A stretch of DNA of 64,000 bases, taken from contig NZ_VUMH01000005.1 in assembly GCF_009696265.1 (NCBI RefSeq), positions 1 to 64,000 of the forward strand, written 5' to 3'. Below, one piece after another: positions 62,501-64,000 of the stretch (positions are counted from its first letter, which is position 1; each line of letters opens with the position of its first letter). The stretch is from Desulfovibrio porci. Lineage in GTDB: Bacteria > Desulfobacterota > Desulfovibrionia > Desulfovibrionales > Desulfovibrionaceae. Both the position numbers and the translations under genes were made by a program. The notes below the pieces were generated by a model. It was not told the DNA's origin. It made no database searches and was given only the letters and a program-made list of their open reading frames with translations.

Positions 62501-62818
62501 CGCTGGCTTGCGTACGGCTGGCCCGAACAGTCGCTCATGGACGGGCAGGGGCATGTGCTGCGTATGGACCTGCTGGTGCGCGAAGCTTGGGGCCCGCTGG
62601 TCATCGACTATAAAAGCGGCCGTCCTGAACAGGAACATATTCTTCAGGTTCGCCGCTATCTGGCCTGTCTGGAACAGTGCGGCGATTGTAGCGGCACGGC
62701 GCGCGGCCTGCTGATCTACCTGGACCAGCGGCGCTTCCAGCTGGTGGAGGCGGACAAGGTTTCAGCACTCTGCGAAACGTGCGGCGCGCTTCTGCCGACA
62801 GCCGGGGGCAGAGCATGA
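59576..62818 (+). CDS. addA: AddA-type helicase-nuclease subunit
   Basis: A 1080-residue UvrD-superfamily helicase. Walker A is KASAGSGKTYEL (8-19), Walker B is LVDEFQDTSREQWQ, later motifs include VGDVKQSIYGWRGG and VRVMTIHKSKGLEAPVVILPW. A RecB-family nuclease domain lies at the C-terminus (VIDYKSGRPEQEHILQVRRYL). It loads on DNA ends with AddB to process double-strand breaks. The stop overlaps the addB start. Confidence 0.92.
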   Translation: MSRLCQVKASAGSGKTYELTRCFLLRLMECGHTAGVAASPACALAPEGRQCGWGDILAVTFTNAAAAEMRERVIRRLKSAALGMRSSDLPLDADEARRWVDVIMRDLSALNIRTIDSLLHLIVRAAALELNLHPDFQPVFATEEALTPYLELFLERAWRDDAAMRDLLRDACRALVVHGRSKGFLAGEKLLRQLRDLLDDVLLGRFEDLTPEPILKGKLQEMDAAATRAARELLTAAQAAGLRWKKPALGAVEQLAQGRMDKCSSAFAVKETPEELFLKGAVVPQEAARAFAAYAANARRRAVDGELIVQALRISPFVRLARALVSAFLQNQEQEGALPGLLVPGLAQEVLEGERGVPEALCRLGTRLTHFLVDEFQDTSREQWQALRPLVEEALSRGGSLTWVGDVKQSIYGWRGGEPELFDAVFEDQGLTRLAPGGERRNLPRNWRSRREVVEHNNRIFAPLENVITAQRVLAALLPADTPQDVLAAATQRLNRAFAATAQQCPPEARNGGLVRAEDIQGASQDDLRELVLERLCELLRDEIGPRRAWSDVLVLVRGNETARVTAEGLVREGIPVITENSLLLAEHPLIVQTVALLAFLDNPEDDIAFWTLLTGSIVLEHPQVAELDWEALHGWCADSGRGPLYLRFKRRWPRIWQDLLAPFHGQSGLMTPYDTVLEWFAHLEVEKRFPEARTFLRRFMEVLHSAEEKGLATLSTFLEHWRDKSGEEKVPMPENMNAVRVMTIHKSKGLEAPVVILPWTGFSVRPAGRPVLLEREGLRMVVPNRKALGEIYYEDLARQACENLDLLYVAFTRARDELHIFRTGTPSQDKSGSLCAALDILWQEAGLALPYSQGAPPEDLPTAIPDDAASLEPSSTLCADTAAAEQGWRPMQWLPRLKIFRNPLGGFAFKTEDRGSLLHFCLEHLRITGHAEEDARSALFFGLRHFPLPVPDDAALRKSLAGALAWFAAQPEAARWLAYGWPEQSLMDGQGHVLRMDLLVREAWGPLVIDYKSGRPEQEHILQVRRYLACLEQCGDCSGTARGLLIYLDQRRFQLVEADKVSALCETCGALLPTAGGRA

Positions 62819-64000
62819 GCGCGACGCCCTTTTTGATTTTTCCCTGGCAGCGAGCTTTTTTGCCCGATCTTAAAGCAATGCTGGAAGAATGCAGCGGCGG
62901 ACGGCCCGGCTCGGCCCTGCTCATCGTGCCGCACAACCGTCCCTGGCGCTATCTTCTGCAGCTCTATGCCCAGGAAGGCGGCCCGCGCCTGCTGCCCAAA
63001 GTCCTCACACTGTCCGAGATGGTGAAGATCTGGCGGAGCGGCGCCAGCGATGCGCCGCTGCACACGGCCAACCTGCTGGACCGCGTGGCTCTGCTCCACG
63101 GCTGCGTACAGTCTCTGACCGGGGAGGACGCGGCCCTTTCCGCTCGTTTCGCGCGCATGGACATGGCGCTTTTTTTGCCCTGGGGGCTGCGTCTGGCCGC
63201 TCTGCTGGAGGAAATGCTCGGCCAAGGACTGGAAGCCGCCGATCTGGCCTACGTGGAGAATGAAGTGGCCGCAACCGCCGCAGCCCTGCTGGGAGCGCTG
63301 GGGCGGATCGGCCGCGCCTATCTGAAAGCCCTGGACGAGCGCCAGTGGACCACGCCGGGCCTGGATCAGTACATGGCTGGCCGCCATGCGTCGCAAATCC
63401 CGCCGCTGCTCGTCCCCGCCCCGGACAGACCGGTGCTGGTGGCCGGCTTTTCCGTGCTGACCGGCACGGAGGACAGGCTTCTGCGCGCTCTCTGGCGGGC
63501 GGGAGCGCACATTTGCCTGCACAGTGATCCGGCTCTGGCCGGAAATGCCCCCGCACATTGGGCCTGCGCCGAACACGCGGCCTGGCTGCGGCGCTGGCAG
63601 GCCCGCGCGCGCCTAGCCTTGGAACCCGATCCGCAGGAGGCGGCGCACAAGCCGCGTTTGTCTTTTTTCGCCGGGTATGACTGCCATTCGCAGCTCCAGG
63701 CCCTGCGCGGGACCCTGGCTGACAAGCCGGATGCCGCTACGCCTTCAACCGCCGTGGTGCTGACGGACAGCGCCTTGCTCATGCCCGTGCTGCACCATCT
63801 GCCGGACAAAGACGTCAACGTGTCCATGGGCTATCCCCTGCCCCGCTCGCCCCTCAACCGTTTGCTGGACGCCCTGCTGCGCCTGCAGGCCGGGCGTTCC
63901 GAGGACGGGCGTTATTACTGGCGCGACCTGCTGCAATGTCTGCGGCATCCCTATCTGAACATGCTCAAGGCGGATGATGCGGACGGCCGCAGCCTGCCGT
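62815..64000 (+). CDS. addB: AddB-like exonuclease subunit, truncated by the window end
   Basis: The ATG overlaps the addA stop (ATGA). The reading is open to the window end (about 395 residues seen): MSATPFLIFPWQRAFLPDL, LLIVPHNRPWRYLLQLYAQ and later PVLVAGFSVLTGTEDRLLRALWR. The N-terminal part fits AddB, the helicase-like partner of AddA; the iron-sulfur nuclease end is outside the window. No frameshift is seen in the visible part. Confidence 0.85.
   Translation, partial: MSATPFLIFPWQRAFLPDLKAMLEECSGGRPGSALLIVPHNRPWRYLLQLYAQEGGPRLLPKVLTLSEMVKIWRSGASDAPLHTANLLDRVALLHGCVQSLTGEDAALSARFARMDMALFLPWGLRLAALLEEMLGQGLEAADLAYVENEVAATAAALLGALGRIGRAYLKALDERQWTTPGLDQYMAGRHASQIPPLLVPAPDRPVLVAGFSVLTGTEDRLLRALWRAGAHICLHSDPALAGNAPAHWACAEHAAWLRRWQARARLALEPDPQEAAHKPRLSFFAGYDCHSQLQALRGTLADKPDAATPSTAVVLTDSALLMPVLHHLPDKDVNVSMGYPLPRSPLNRLLDALLRLQAGRSEDGRYYWRDLLQCLRHPYLNMLKADDADGRSLP

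Overview
The window looks like a chromosome segment of a sulfate-reducing deltaproteobacterium of the Desulfovibrio group. This is inferred from gene content, from the high-GC codon use of the core genes, from many c-di-GMP and chemotaxis proteins, and from a tmRNA tag ending DYAYAA. No database search was possible. Most of the window is dense, ordinary core genome. Two AT-rich accessory segments stand out.

Accessory segment A (left edge to about 4651) is the right end of a genomic island. It holds an orphan acyl carrier protein and a KAS III-like synthase, a broken AAA ATPase remnant, a broken LuxR-type helix-turn-helix, an excisionase-like HTH protein and a tyrosine integrase disabled by one nonsense codon and one frameshift. 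It ends in a 3' tRNA-Arg(CCT) fragment that starts at the anticodon loop, the usual integrase crossover point. The island continues beyond the left edge.

Accessory segment B (about 29190-34624) is bounded by a 15-bp direct repeat whose right copy is the 3' end of the tmRNA gene ssrA. It carries a DUF262 protein and a HEPN-type predicted RNase in tandem (the best candidate for a little-described defence module), a small acidic protein, a relaxase C-terminal (LPD7-like) remnant, a decayed IS5-family element and an unknown two-gene unit. A cluster of TTGAGTA boxes lies upstream of that unit. No integrase is left.

Core, left to right: polysaccharide deacetylase; MCP with a C-terminal PilZ domain; putative lipoprotein; HAD phosphatase; HD-GYP phosphodiesterase; the lysC-tsaE-nnr-acpS run (minus strand); UDP-glucose dehydrogenase; rhomboid protease; ribosomal protein L28; a GAF/PAS/GGDEF/EAL protein; a broken FAD oxidoreductase; LysR regulator divergent from a carboxymuconolactone-decarboxylase family protein; EamA transporter divergent from a MocR regulator; thioesterase; DNA glycosylase Tag. 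After segment B come tmRNA, recN, two oligopeptide-type ABC permeases, an rdgC pair, an RluB-type pseudouridine synthase, phosphoglucomutase with a glycosyltransferase, an S1-domain protein with a DegP/HtrA protease, an MFS transporter, a CI-type repressor, tRNA-Met, uppP, metG, a PSP1 protein, two glycosyltransferase-like proteins, an HD-domain protein, phosphofructokinase, addA and the start of addB.

Three separate proteins (MCP-PilZ, HD-GYP, GGDEF-EAL) point to strong c-di-GMP control in this stretch. acpS, nnr, tsaE and lysC overlap or nearly abut and read as one transcription unit. addA and addB overlap and make the double-strand-break exonuclease; with recN and rdgC the window is rich in recombination genes.
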